Positions 25,972-38,139 of a DNA stretch of 64,000 nucleotides are shown piece by piece. The stretch is from Eucalyptus grandis (Eukaryota; Streptophyta; Magnoliopsida; Myrtales; Myrtaceae). A program made the translations under genes and the position numbers. Below the pieces are notes generated by a model. It searched no databases. It had not been told where the DNA came from and saw nothing but the letters and a program-made list of their open reading frames with translations. Numbering within the stretch: the stretch's first letter is position 1; every line of letters starts with the position of its first letter. The stretch is taken from positions 38,203,790 to 38,267,789 of the forward strand of contig NC_052613.1 in NCBI RefSeq assembly GCF_016545825.1, in the 5' to 3' direction.

Positions 25972-26034
25972 CAAAACTCATAAGCTCAGATTAAACCCGA
26001 GTGTTGTGCCCTTTCTGATACAGTTGCTACTCTA

Positions 26035-27155
26035 ATGGCAGCTGATAAATCTCAAAGAAAACGATCAGCGGCCGTCATCTTTGGGGTCACTGGGCTTGTG
26101 GGCAAAGAACTTGCCAAGAGGTTGATCTCCAAATCCAAATGGAGAGTCTATGGCGTGGCTCGCCGGCCAGAGATCATGCCCATACAGAGTTGCAATTACC
26201 GCTTCATCTCTTGCGATCTCCTGAATCCCTTCGAAACCCAACAAAAGCTGTCAAATTTGAGGGATGTGACTCATGTGTTTTGGGTCACTTGGGCTAGTCA
26301 GTTCCCACTGGACAGCTCAGAATGCTGTGACCAGAACAAGGCCATGATGCGCAATGCCTTGGATGCAATCCTCCCAAATTCTCCCTCACTAAGGCACTTC
26401 TCGCTTCAGACGGGGATGAAGCATTATGTGTCCCTGGAAAACCCGCTCGATGGCCATCGAGTTTGCCACTACAATGAGGATTGCCCAAGAGCAAGTGCAA
26501 GGTACAATTTCTATTACCATTTAGAAGATTTGCTCAAGGAGAAGTTAGCTGGCAAGGTGGGTTGGTCCGTGCACCGGCCAGGTCTATTGATAGGCAGTTC
26601 GAGAAGGACCATGTATAATTTCATGGGATGTTTGGCCGTGTATGGCTCAATTTGTAAGCACCTTGAGCTACCCTTTGTTTTTGGAGGACAAGAGAGTGTT
26701 GGGAAGAGGTGTGCATTGATGGGTCCGATGCTGGTCTGGTAGCTGAACAGCACATATGGGCAGCTACAAGTGAAAGCATTTCTTTCACCAATGGTCAGGC
26801 GTTTAATTCCATTAACGGGCCAAGCTTCACATGGAAAGAGATCTGGCCTGCTCTCGCCAAGAAGTTCGGACTTCAAGTTCCTGAAGAGATGTTCTTGCAG
26901 GATCATTGGTACTCCAAAGTCATGGCCGATAAGAAAGAGGTATGGAGGGCCATCGTGGAGAAAGAAGGGCTGATACAAACGAACATGGCAGATTTGGCAA
27001 ATTGGGATTTCTTGGATATCCTGTTCCGATGCCCGGTTAAACTGCTTGGGACACGGGACAAAGTCGATCGGCTTGGATTCACGATGCAGTGTAAAACATT
27101 GGATTCAATCTTGAATTGTCTTGATTGCATGAGGCATGAAAAGCTGATCCCTTAG
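26035..27155 (+). CDS. PRISE-type NAD(P)H reductase (progesterone 5-beta-reductase/iridoid synthase-like), frameshifted
   Basis: A single exon in two frames. Frame 1 runs from the ATG at 26035 to about 26688; the conserved protein then continues in another frame to the stop ending at 27155. A one-base loss near 26686-26688 explains the shift; with it allowed for, the length is about 373 residues, slightly short for the family (about 390). Features: Rossmann motif GVTGLVG (17-23), YGVARRP (39-45), SLQTGMKHY with the catalytic Lys (129), and NFYY with the catalytic Tyr (161). These mark the SDR75U/PRISE group, which reduces activated C=C bonds of enones, including progesterone, and in some plants 8-oxogeranial. 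The second part keeps [15 protein letters not shown] and a conserved C-terminus. Either a young pseudogene or a sequence error. The true substrate is unknown. Confidence 0.88.
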
Positions 27156-27969
27156 GCTTGCTTTGGTCCTTGGCAAGTAGGGGAGAATGAGGCGCACCAC
27201 TAACCCTGCTTCCAAAGAAATCTATAAACAAGTTCAAAAACCACCCTGACAACTTGCCGTTGACCCGTCAAAGGTGTTCCTTGAGAAAGTTGGTGTCGTT
27301 TATTTAGCCTGGCTAAGACATGCTTATCCTGATATAATGTTTAGAAGGGTACCTAGTGGCTAAGGTATCGTACGATTGTAGTTTGCATCCAACATCCTCT
27401 TTTGATGGTTTTTTTCACTCCACACGGGTGAAACAGCCATATGTTTTATATATGGAATCTTCTATGTTCATACTAGTGACAGCCAATTTCATTAGAAGAC
27501 ATTACAAATATCGCTTTACATATATATATAATACATATTGTTGCGAAAAACAAGTGATCAAACACAGTATGTATAAATCCCTCCTCCTCATTAAGTAGGT
27601 CACGCTGACCGTTTTCCAGAACAACATTTATCTTTATTTAGATGTTCTCGCTTGCGCAATTAAACACCACACCCCAAATTAGAGAGAGAGAGAGAGAGAG
27701 AGAGAGGACTTGAAAATATCAAATCTGACTAAATGTGAAAGAACAGCATCAAAATACTACTGTCCCTCAGGATCAAAATTACAAGTAGCCAAAGCAAAAC
27801 CGAATAAGTGAAATATTTAGATGGAGTGAGGAAGGTAAAGAGCTAAGCTACCTGCGTTAGGAGGGGTACACCTGACAAAAACCGAACATTTACAGTCACC
27901 AAGTTAAACAGCCTGTATGAAGATGGATGTCAGCTGACAAAACATAATCAGCCCCAGGAAATCTTGCGC
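27156..27969. other. Convergent 3' spacer between PRISE and DDB2
   Basis: Both neighbours end here, so their 3' UTRs share this region. It contains the AG microsatellite at 27681-27706 and no gene that I can support. Confidence 0.45.
27681..27706. repeat. AG microsatellite
   Basis: Thirteen AG units between the convergent PRISE and DDB2 genes. Confidence 0.9.
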
Positions 27970-30900
27970 TTAGCGTTTAACTTTCCGCTTGCTCTTACAT
28001 ATCAACTCTTTCTTACTGAACTTGGATCTTTTTCCCTTAGAGTTGAATCCATCGCAATCAGAATCGTCTTCACTTTCATTACCAACATTCTTTCCCGGCT
28101 TCTTCTTCTCCGCCTTGCCACAGAAAAGTATTTTCCTTTCTTCTTTCTTTTCCACAAAATCGGATTTTTCCTTTGGTCTCCAAATAAAAAGAGACCTGCA
28201 AATTCACCACAAATTGTGCTGAAGCAATTAAAAGGACTGATGAAATGATTCTAAGTCCATCTAATCTGGTTCATTGTACATAATTAAAAGTACAGATGAT
28301 GAATGACTCAACTCCAACTGGAAAAGGAGAAAAATGAAAAAGAGATCGCAATATAACATGCCAATGCAAACAAAGCCTGAAAGCATGAGAAGATTTTCAA
28401 CTGATTATCTTTAAACATAGCAAGAAAAGTCTCACACCCCTTCCTAAAATAACATGCATAGCCAAATCATAAAGTTGATTTTTGGAGAATTTTTTCTACT
28501 AATAAATTTGGGAACTTGAATCCAAACCTTGAACTACCCGAGGCCAAAACATCATCCCGGGATGGAGCTTGTTCACAGGACTAATGGTTGTTATATTTGG
28601 ATCCATGACCTCAGCAACTAGTTGTCCTGTGCCGGTATCAATAAAATCAATGGGGTGAAGAGCAGTTCCATTAAAATTCTCGCTTATATAGCGGCCAACG
28701 ACTGCAAGAGTCTCTGATGAATCCTGAATGATGAAGTTATCTCAATCTCAAACTTGGGCTCAAAGTGAATAATGTAACAAATAAGTGCTGCGTTATTGAA
28801 CTCGACACACCTTTGGATCCCATTCAGCTCGAAATGGAGTCAAATGTCTGTTGAAGTCATGACTATGCACTATTTCTCTGCTGGGGGAATCCATATCACC
28901 AAAGATTGAATCCCATATCCGGAGTCGATTATCCTGGGCGGTAGTGAGGATTTTGGTTCCAGACATAGGAGAGAAATACGCAGAGTTGACAACACGTTTG
29001 TGGGCGAGGTTGTAGAGTGAACCCCCTGCTTCTAATTTACGCATGTCCCATATACGAGCCTGATGGGAAGAAGCCATATATATATCATGAAGAGACCACA
29101 TACCAAATGACATAAACCTATAACATATCATATTGCCAGTAGTCTAGGATCTCAAGTTCCTAATCTAATTAGACTGGTCTCTTACAATACTCCAATCATA
29201 ACACGTTTCAATCAAATCAAAGAGATGACCAGTTTGCTTGTCAGGAGAAGAGAGCAACATCCACAAAATGATTAGAGTATGAACTCACAAAATGATCATT
29301 TCCGCAACTCAACAAAAGATCTGGTTGAACAGGATTACAATGCAGTCCAACAACTTTGCTGCCTTTCTTGTGTATCAGAACTGCCCGTCCAGTCTCATTG
29401 TTGGAACGGGTATCCACCCTATTTATGGCACAAGAAGAAGAAAACCAAATTCATGTCTGTGGTATCTGAGGAAAAATATCACATAAAAAACTACAGTATT
29501 CATATTCCTCAAATGTCTTAGTGATCTATTTCTTTTATTAGTAAAGATTTCCCTCCCAAATTGTCTCATCTGTCAGTGACATAAATTTTAACACTAAAAG
29601 AGACCAGCCCTATCAACCAAAATTAGTCTTTAAGCACACATATACATGTGTACGACGGAAGAAAGAGAGACTGGTGCAAGGAGGGGGTAAGAGAGGTGGG
29701 AGTGGCGGAGAGACAAGAGGAGCAGTTACTCATTCAATTACTACAATAACCTTCAATTGAATAACTTCAACTGAGTTATTGTAAGGGGCAACGTAGGAGA
29801 TTTCATGGACAAATTCAATCATAAGTAACCGCTTACAGTTCTTTCAGTAAAGATAAAGACATAAACTTCCAGGAGCCTGATTCAAAGGGAAGTCTAGATT
29901 AAAAGCTGAAATCACCCAACTGATTAACAGTACAACTTTAAATTAAAAAGAACAACAAACATAACCAAGCCGACATATCCAACATATCCGGACCTTCCAG
30001 GGATCCTAAAGTGCCTGTGATACATAACAGTACGGATATGCATGAAGGACACAATAGACAAATCAGCAATTGAAGCAAATAAGAAAGGCCTCATTGCACA
30101 CTGTAATAAGAACAATACTTACAAATACAGGAGACCAGCAGTATCAGCAACAAGCACAAGACCTCGCTCTGCATTCACATCCATTCCATATAGCATCCTC
30201 CAACTGCTTGGGCCCTACAGTAGAAAAAACCCTCTTAACTGATACGTTTCACACCAGTTGTTTCAAAATTTCAGCATCATAAGATCCATTTCTCTTCCCT
30301 CTTCTATTGTTTCTTAAGAACATGCTAAATCGACCTGAAAGAATAGCGAATTTACGAGCTGACAATTCACCTGCCATCCATCAGGGTTAAGGTTCATCAA
30401 AGATGATGAAATTCCAGTCTCAAGATCAGTGTAACTTATAGTTCCATCTGAAGATGAAGAATAGATCATACCATCATTTGTGGGATTAAACCTGTTAACA
30501 TTAAGCCAGTTAGTGCCTTGGTTGATGCACCAGGAAGAAGAATAAATATTAAACAGGAACAGATAAAAAAAAAAAACCTCATGTTGTTGAGTATACAGGA
30601 GTGAATGGTCCCATAAACTACTTTCTCAGACACTTTATCGAAATCCCAAACTCCAAGTTGTCCTTTCTTTCACAATGAACAATTATGAGAAGGTATTAAC
30701 CTCAGCTTGAGAAAACCATCCAAAATGCAAACAATCAAATCTTAGTCAATATTAAACCGACCTTGTCTCCAGATAAAAGAAGGTTATTGTTTCTTGGGTG
30801 AAACTCCAAACATGTGACACGTCTGCTGTGGTATCTGATAACTGCACAACTCACTTGATTGGGGATTACATAAGCTGGTTTGCACTGTGGCAGCACATAA

Positions 30901-32732
30901 TTGGACACACAAAATAGTTATCAGAAATAGATGGCAAGATACCCAAGTAATTGCAAATATGATATGAGATATAAACCACCAAAAGCCAAAAAATGAGAAA
31001 ATCATTACATTGTGTTCAGATAGCACATAACCTAAAAATCTCAGTTCATACACAATATCCAGATATTAACTTATTCATGCACTCACTTATTGAAAGGCCA
31101 AAAGCAGAGGGAAGCAGATTAATTTGGCAAAGGGAAAAACTGGAAATTAGACTAATACACAGAAGCCAGACAGATGAAAAGAAGGTCCCATTACTGCCTT
31201 TACTTGCCAGATTAGTCGTGAAACCAAGAAGACACCACCAGCTCAAATACAGTAAAATCTGAGGACACTGATTGGCTATTTCTACTTAGGCTACTTCTGA
31301 AGCTGTACCATTGCAAGTAGTGCCCAGTCATACCTTTCTTAGCAATAAACCCATGAATCAAACTTAATAGAAGACTATATAACTTAATGCATCAATTGTA
31401 TCAAATGCTACATGAGAAAGAACAATTCAGTACAAAGAATCACAGTTGCTGTATTGTTGCTATTAATTGCGATTCCAGAACTAGAAACTGTTAGAAGCAT
31501 ACACGATTAGTTTCATCTCATTACTTACTTGACGAGTTCTTGGAATGAGCTGGCGCTCAAAGACATATTCCACAGGATTTTGGGTATTTCTGTGGGGTGC
31601 TGGGGCAACCCCATGTTCAGAAGCCACTCTATGGGGGCATGCCATCGTAGTGTGGCCTTCAATTAATTCAATTTGGAAAAATGACAACACGAAAATTAAT
31701 CAGCAATGAAAAAAAAAAATTACCAGGAAAAGTCAAACATCCAAATCATGTCAAATCAAGTCTTAAACTATCATGAGTTGAAATTAAAACAGGGATGTGC
31801 ATGCACCTTTAGTTGAGAGAGAGAGAGAGAGAGAGAGAGAGGTTAGTTTGCCACGCTATTCTGAATAAATGAGTGTACTAAAGCGAACCAAGGAGAGAAA
31901 GAATACGATAACACTAGAGAGCTTACTTGAGGCACTAGTTAAGGTGCGTCAATGAGAAGGCTTGGGGACATCTTTTTAAAACAGAAAAACAGGTAAAAAT
32001 TCAAGACAGTTATTTAGGTTGACAAAGTGCATCACCACGTACAAATATAGAAAAATAGAAGCTTTCATTGATAACAGTATGCAGTTCATTCTTTGTTGCT
32101 GGAAAACTCTACGAACTTGTCGGGGAAAGAAACCATTTCACTGGTAACGAAAAGATGAAGCACGCTGCAATGACTTCTACATCAATAGATGATCTCAGCA
32201 CTACACAATCCAATGGACATTAGAGACCAGAATATATACGCAAATACAGGAAGCAGAACAAATCACCTGGCATTTTGCAAAGAAAGCACGGCTTCATAGG
32301 ACAGTCAATGTAAGTGGCACCCTTGAATCCTGCCTCGTGACCCGGCTTTTTGCAAACCTAATCACGCACAAAAGATCAGAGACGATCACGCGACGATCGA
32401 AAGCCAGTGATCAGCCGGGGAAAACAGACTGAAGAAAACGAGCGAGCAAAGGCAAAAAAGGGGCTCACTTTGCAAACTTTCTTGAGACTGATGGTGATGG
32501 GTGCTTTGCCTTTCTTCTTAGCATCCGCCAAAGTCTCCTCCTTTCCGTCTCCACTTCCACGCTCCGGAAGTCCTTCTCCTTCTTGCTCTTTCTCTTCTTC
32601 TTCTTCTTCTTCCGAGGTTTCTGGTTCCGGGCCATCCTCACCTTCATCGTCGGAGGAGGAGCTTTCTTCGGAGTCCGTGTCCCTCTCGATCACCACCTTC
32701 GGGAATGCAGAGCTCCTCCGCCTCGTCATCAT
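27970..32732 (-). CDS. DDB2: DDB2, WD40 damaged-DNA-binding protein, with a frameshift near the C-terminus
   Basis: Eleven exons: 32732-32469, 32357-32267, 31656-31529, 30884-30762, 30666-30578, 30491-30371, 30214-30123, 29418-29289, 29059-28811, 28723-28528 and 28195-27970. The product is about 569 residues if one missing base is counted (Arabidopsis DDB2: 557). The N-terminus is Ser/Glu-rich. A plant-type CCHC knuckle has Cys112, Cys115, His120 and Cys125 ([16 protein letters not shown]). WD40 blades follow, with a DWD-type DDB1-binding box IWDMR at about 349-353. DDB2 recognises UV photoproducts and recruits CUL4-DDB1 ubiquitin ligase in the nucleus. In exon 10 the run CCCGGG (28556-28561) is one base short of the frame that gives the conserved [18 protein letters not shown]. 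As written, the last blade and basic tail are lost. Exon 11 is clean in the expected frame. Confidence 0.93.
31814..31841. repeat. GA microsatellite in DDB2 intron 2
   Basis: About 14 GA units inside the intron between exons 2 and 3. Confidence 0.9.
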
Positions 32733-33616
32733 CCTCTTTCCGCGAAATCAAATGCAGAAGAGGAGGACGTGCGAACGTGCGTCGAAGCGATAGGCAAAGC
32801 GAAGCGCGAGCGAGACGGTCGCAGATTTCGAAGCGGTGCCGGAACCGTCTTCGACGAATTGAGGGGGAAAAACTGAAGGAAGAGAGAAAACGAAGGAGGG
32901 AGAGAGAGAGAGAGTGCTCGCTTTTGATTGATGGCCGACGATCAGGGGAACACGGCGGGACGGTGACGTGGCCTTTCATGCGCCGCGGCTTTTCTCGTTC
33001 GTGCCCTCCAGCCCAGTGGCCTTGACCGTAATAAGAGGAGTCTTCGAGGGGTGCAAATGTCAAACTGACCCCAACCGAATGGCGGTTTTGATATGACATC
33101 CATCAATGCTCTTTAAAAAGAGCACAGCATGGCAGTAATGAAACGACACGAGAACCATGACTTTTATCGCACAACCTACGACCGACTTCGGAATCGAAAC
33201 TCGAATGAGGACGTAAAACCACGAGTCCCACGAGAAAACAGGGCAATCGCATCTCGCTGAGATTCATCCGTTAGTGGGATATTCGTGAATTATCAATTTA
33301 AGATTGGACTCCTCGTCCATCTGAACATGTTGCTAACCAAGTACGGGAAATTCGAATCATGCCCTGATGTCACTAAAACCAGAACTGCTACTATGATTAA
33401 TGGGTACACAAAGTGCCAACTGCAATTTCTCGACAGTCTTCAACGGTCTCCATTTGCCAGCAACTAACTATAATTTAATTTCACCTGAATCTAGTAATGC
33501 CCATAATGAGTACATCCCATGGTAACAGTATTTCCTCGAACTTAATGCATACAACAGAAGTATCACTATTCATCTTAGTGGTTATATACAGACAGCGACC
33601 GCAAGAGCAATCCCCT
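32733..33616. other. Spacer between DDB2 (5' end) and NPC1 (3' end)
   Basis: The DDB2 leader and promoter occupy roughly 32733-33100, including a CT-rich leader on the minus strand. The remainder up to 33616 is probably NPC1 3' UTR and spacer. No other gene is seen. Confidence 0.45.
32964..32971 (+). promoter_or_regulatory. TGACGTGG element upstream of DDB2
   Basis: TGACGTGG, a hybrid ACGT-core (bZIP-type) site, lies about 235 bp upstream of the DDB2 ATG. A regulatory role is inferred only. Confidence 0.3.
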
Positions 33617-36515
33617 TCACAGTTCTTCGCACCAACTCTGATGCCCTCCCGCGCTTCGGCTCGTGAGGGATGGCCTCATCTTGATGATTGCAGAATCGTT
33701 GGCTCCAGCTCTTAGAGCAGCCCTTCCAGCTTCCAGGAAGCTCCTCACCGCGTTCTCCGCGTATCTGTTGGCCTGGCTGACCGTCATGGATTTGCCAAGG
33801 TCTGGATAGGTGTTAAGCACGTAGTCGCCGTTCAGCTGTTGCGCGAGTTGGATCAGTTCAACTTGGAACTCGGAGAGTTTAGCATCTTCCTTTGGGCCCC
33901 GTGGCCGAAGTTGTGATGTAACCTCTGGAAGGGTTTCTGCATAGATAAGTTTTGGGTTAGATTGGCCTTCGACTATTTGTTCTCTCAAAATAAGAACGTC
34001 ACAAATACAGTTCTACAAAGGACTGTCAAGGTGTCACAAAGGCTTATTCCAAAGAAATAAAGAAAAGCCTCAAAGCTGAAAATTTGTTCTTATTCCAAGA
34101 ATCATCTAGGAATGCCACTTATATGAGCAACTCACAGTCCCAAGAGCAACAACTTATTATCGTAGAAAGCCACTGGACATAGGTATATTAAGCTGCAATT
34201 GAAAAGGGTTGACTGAAGTTGCACCATCTTCTGGTTAAGCATGCTAACAATATGTAAAAGCTACTCTCTAAGACGTGGAAATTTGGAAAAGCCAACAATA
34301 CCCGAAAAAGAAACAAAATCATGCTTGTAATAGATGTGCAATCCACTCAAAGAACTACAAGCAAAAGAAATAAAACATACCTGGACAATCGTCCCGCGGA
34401 GTGTTGCGCAGGTAGAAGTACCTCTCAAAACTGCCGGCCCATGCATCTCTCTTTGTCAAGAAGTTTGACTTAAGATTGAAAAGCTTCTTGACAGTTGCTG
34501 GGATGGATGAGTGTTCAAACTGCGAGTGTGGTGTCGGCCCTTCAGGTGTGTGTATCACTGCACCAACCACCAAACAATTAAAGTCAAATCCTCGAAGGAG
34601 CAAAAATCCAACATAGAGAAGACATAGTCCTAGAACAATCTAACATTGGATGATCAAGTTCAATCTTGGCAGTCCCCAAGGAGATATGCAGCTTAATAAG
34701 ACAGAGCTCTCACCAAAGGGAGCTCGTAGCTAAAGTTACTTTGTTATGCGCAAATGAACTTGCTCATCAAATCACACATCATCCTCACTCAAGCCTCGTG
34801 AAATGAAAAGGCAAATATTTTCTGAGCACTGTTACAATATCCAAACCCCTAAGTACAGCTCTATTCCTGAGAAATTTGATATAGATTGAACTCCAACACC
34901 ACGAAATTGCAAAAACCAAATAACCTGCTTCAGCAGTAATAATTAGTTCTATTGCAGTCAAGCTATCATTGGTGGAAACAAGTACATAATTATCACACAA
35001 TCTGGAAATGACACCGTCAAAATGACCCTGAGTATCAATATGGAGCAGAGAAATTCTGGTCACTGAAGGCCAAGCTGTAGTGATCAGAATCAGCTCACGA
35101 AGACACATCCAAGCTTAATTGCAAAGAATAGGCAACATGAAAAGTGAGGATGACATAGATCCAAAAATATCTGCTCAAGACAAACAACGGGCAATTTAGC
35201 ATCTCATCCCCTTTCGCTCAAAAATGAAAGCTCAGTGGATCTTGTATACCTGTCTTCTACTCCACGAGATTGCTAGACCTTTCAATTAAAATTTATTTTT
35301 TCGGTAATTGATTAAAATTTCTTTAATTAGCACCTCAAGCAACATCTAATCCACAACAGCTAACTTTAGAAAAACGACAGCACCACATTCCTCGGACTCC
35401 AGTCACGAAAACTCACCAGTACCCTTGTCGATCCACGGAGAGACCAATAACGTCGGGACCCGAACGCCCAACCGGTCGAAATGGAAGTAAAACGGGTCGG
35501 GCCCGACGATCCCATCGGGGTTAGGCACGTGAGAGACCGGCGTGGGCACGTGATCATAGAACCCACCATGCTCATCGTAGGTGATCAGCAGGGCCATCTC
35601 TTTCCACTGCGGGCTTGCCCTCAGCGTCTCGTACACCTCCTTCACGAACCTCTGTCCGATCGCCACGTCGTGCGACGGGTGATCATCATTCGCCGGAAAG
35701 ACATTCACATCGAAATAACGTTGCTCCACCACCACGTAATTCGGCAACTTACCCAATTTGGCATCCAATTTGAACTTCAGAGAGTAGCTATGGAACTTGG
35801 TTATGTGCTTCAGCCTCCTGAGGCTGCTGAAGAACATGGTGGCGGGGATATTTTGGTAATATATCCCGAAGCTGAGCCCGCTCTCCTCCAGAGAATCAAA
35901 TATCGTCTTTTGAGGGAACCCGTGGACCAGGTCCTTGCGGACGTTGCTGGTGGCGCCATGAGAGGTGGCCGAGTGGACGTAGAACCGGTTCGGCTGGGTC
36001 GAGGCCGGGACGGAAGCGAACCACCGGTCGATCACCGCGAACTCGTTCGCCAGCGCGGTGTAAGCCGGCAGGAGGCGCGGTTTGAACCCGCTCATGACGG
36101 TCTTGGACTTGCCCTCTTCCATGCCCTCCGCTTGCTGGGCGAACCCCTTCATGTTCGGATCGGCGGAGCTGTCCTCGGACCCGAATATCTGCTCCCGGAT
36201 CGCCTGGAAGGAGTGGCCCGGGTCCCAATCGACGAAGACGGCGTCGTCGGCGACCCGGACGGAGGGGGAGCCCGGGTCCGACACGTTGAGCGGGTTCGAC
36301 TCCTGGCCCGTCAGGCCGTCGATGTCGGGGCGGGTGGACTTGAGCCACCCCAGGACGTGGTCAAAGGAGCGGTTCTCCATGACGATGACGACGAGGGTTT
36401 TGATGGGCCCATCGATCTTGTGCTTCCCCCGGCGGTTCAGGTCGAGGGCTTGGGAGGAGGCGACGAGGAAGAGGAAGAACAGCGCGGCGAGCGTCGGTCG
36501 CCGCGGCGACTTCAT
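33617..36515 (-). CDS. NPC1: Non-specific phospholipase C, NPC1-like
   Basis: Three exons: 36515-35417, 34557-34381 and 33936-33617, in frame to 531 residues (family range about 510-540). Residues 1-23 form a signal peptide, so the protein should enter the secretory pathway. Phosphoesterase motifs are complete: ENRSFDH (47-53, catalytic core), [25 protein letters not shown] and [15 protein letters not shown]. The long plant C-terminal region is present ([28 protein letters not shown]). Details such as [21 protein letters not shown] point to NPC1 rather than NPC2 or NPC6. The enzyme cleaves common phospholipids, such as phosphatidylcholine, to diacylglycerol and a phospho-head group. The in-frame Met upstream at 36686 would place the signal peptide internally, so I chose 36515. 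The TATA box at 36617-36623 supports this. Confidence 0.95.
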
Positions 36516-36535
36516 CTTTTCCGGCGAACGGGAGG

Positions 36536-36551
36536 GAGAGAGAGAGAGAGA
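36536..36551. repeat. GA microsatellite in the NPC1 leader
   Basis: Eight GA units just upstream of the NPC1 ATG. It reads as a CT-rich 5' leader on the coding strand. Confidence 0.85.
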
Positions 36552-36616
36552 GGAAAAGGTAAAGTGATCTTCTCTCGCCGGCCGAGAGAATAATAAAGGG
36601 CGTCCGGGCCAAGAAC

Positions 36617-36623
36617 TTTTATA
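36617..36623 (-). promoter_or_regulatory. TATA box of NPC1
   Basis: TATAAAA on the minus strand about 102 bp upstream of the ATG at 36515. Confidence 0.55.
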
Positions 36624-36683
36624 ACGTAGACGACAAGAAGAGGTGACAAGTGCACTCATCGGAAAAGTCAATTTCGCAGGCGA

Positions 36684-36689
36684 CACGTG
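36684..36689 (-). promoter_or_regulatory. G-box upstream of NPC1
   Basis: Palindromic CACGTG in the context ACACGTGGC (ABRE-like), about 60 bp upstream of the NPC1 TATA box. Position and sequence suggest bZIP or bHLH control; untested. Confidence 0.45.
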
Positions 36690-36699
36690 GCAGTGGGTG

Positions 36700-38139
36700 C
36701 AACAACTGGGCCCCGCTCCGCTCCAAAACTATCTTCCCTTGCGATTTTTCCCTTCTTCTGCAAACTCCAACTCCACATTAATCCGTTGAAGAAATAGAAG
36801 GCCACGTCACGGTACGGCACGAGCAATAAGTTGAGGATCAGGCTCGGCTTCAAAAAATAAATAATAATAAATAAAAAACAGAGAGAGAGAGAGAGAGATT
36901 GGGCTCTGCTGACGCGGCAAGATCTGGATCGTAGGAGTTGGACGGCGATGGAGCCGGTGGGGCCCATTTCAATCGGGATACAGGGGCCCCACTTCGAAGT
37001 TGAATGACGGCATGTTGGGGAGAGCAAGAGCATATTCTGGGGGATGCTTTCCCGGAAAGTCAAAAACATCGAGCCGGGCAGCGATTGGAGAAGGTTTGCG
37101 TGGTGCGCAATTTGTTTAATGTCTAAAAGGGTCACTCACATGCGATCCTCATCGCATATCAGATAACACCTATAGGCGTGATGTTACGCCGGACCAAAAG
37201 CTGGCCGAGTCATTGTGACTCAATTTCTTTTCATATTGGTGAATGGTTAGGAACGCAGTTTCAACGTATGCATTCCAAAATCTACCTCCCGGATGGCGCC
37301 ACAGGAGATGAAATTGAAATGAATCGTGCACGTCAAGCGGTGCCTGAGATAGACGCTTACGGTCCAGCTTTAAGCCTATGTCCTGATCACTTTTTTTATG
37401 ACATACGAGTTCAATAGTGGGCTTTCGTGAATTCCCACATCTAATATTATGTCAAAGATGCCGAGATGCATGCAGGACAAATTAATCAGGACTTGCCCCG
37501 AAGTTTGCAACTCGGGATTTCTTGTATGTTATCAGTGCCTTTCAGATGCTCTCAGCATTATCATCTCTGAACCGGAACCTAAAATCGAAAGGTCAAGATC
37601 ACCGCTCACAATCCCTCCAATTATGTCCCAAGAAATGAACAGGGTTGTTGAGTCGAGACCGATGAATTCAGCACATCGTACTGTACGTTATAATCTTAAA
37701 ATGATTTACCATCCCAAGGAGGGCTTACCTAGGCAGACTAAAGATTATTAAGAGTAAACACTAGACCGATCAGGACCAACATCGTTCACAGTCCATATTT
37801 CTATCTCTTAATCCATCTAATCAGGCAAAGCTGACAACTTTCTGTGGGCAAAACAAAATAGCATCTCAGATTATATATAATCTTCTAATGTACAGCAAAA
37901 AGAAAGGTACATTCCGATGTCTCGCCGAACAGTAAGTGAGAGGCTCTTCCATCCAATATCCAATGACGTATGAACCATTAAGCGTTGACATTAATCCTCA
38001 AGCTTAATTCCAGACTCAAGTAAGTAAACCATTTGATACAATAATCCGTAACCAGCCCCCATCACTCCTATCAGAAATATACTCCGGTGTGTCTTCAGCA
38101 GTAGAAGACCCTACAAAGGGCACATCTAATGTTTGCTGT
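36700..38139. other. Spacer between NPC1 (5' end) and villin (3' end)
   Basis: Contains NPC1 distal promoter, a GA run near 36881-36898, and likely villin 3' UTR from about 37800. Open frames at 37178-37417 and 37449-37751 have no recognisable domain. Nothing else could be supported. Confidence 0.4.

Noticed and set aside
35481..36593. 370-codon plus-strand open frame
   Set aside because: It is antisense to NPC1 exon 1, which is GC-rich and has a conserved product on the other strand. The translation is Arg/Val/Glu-rich and matches no family.
37178..37417. 79-codon open frame between NPC1 and villin
   Set aside because: No family features; expected by chance in a spacer of this length.
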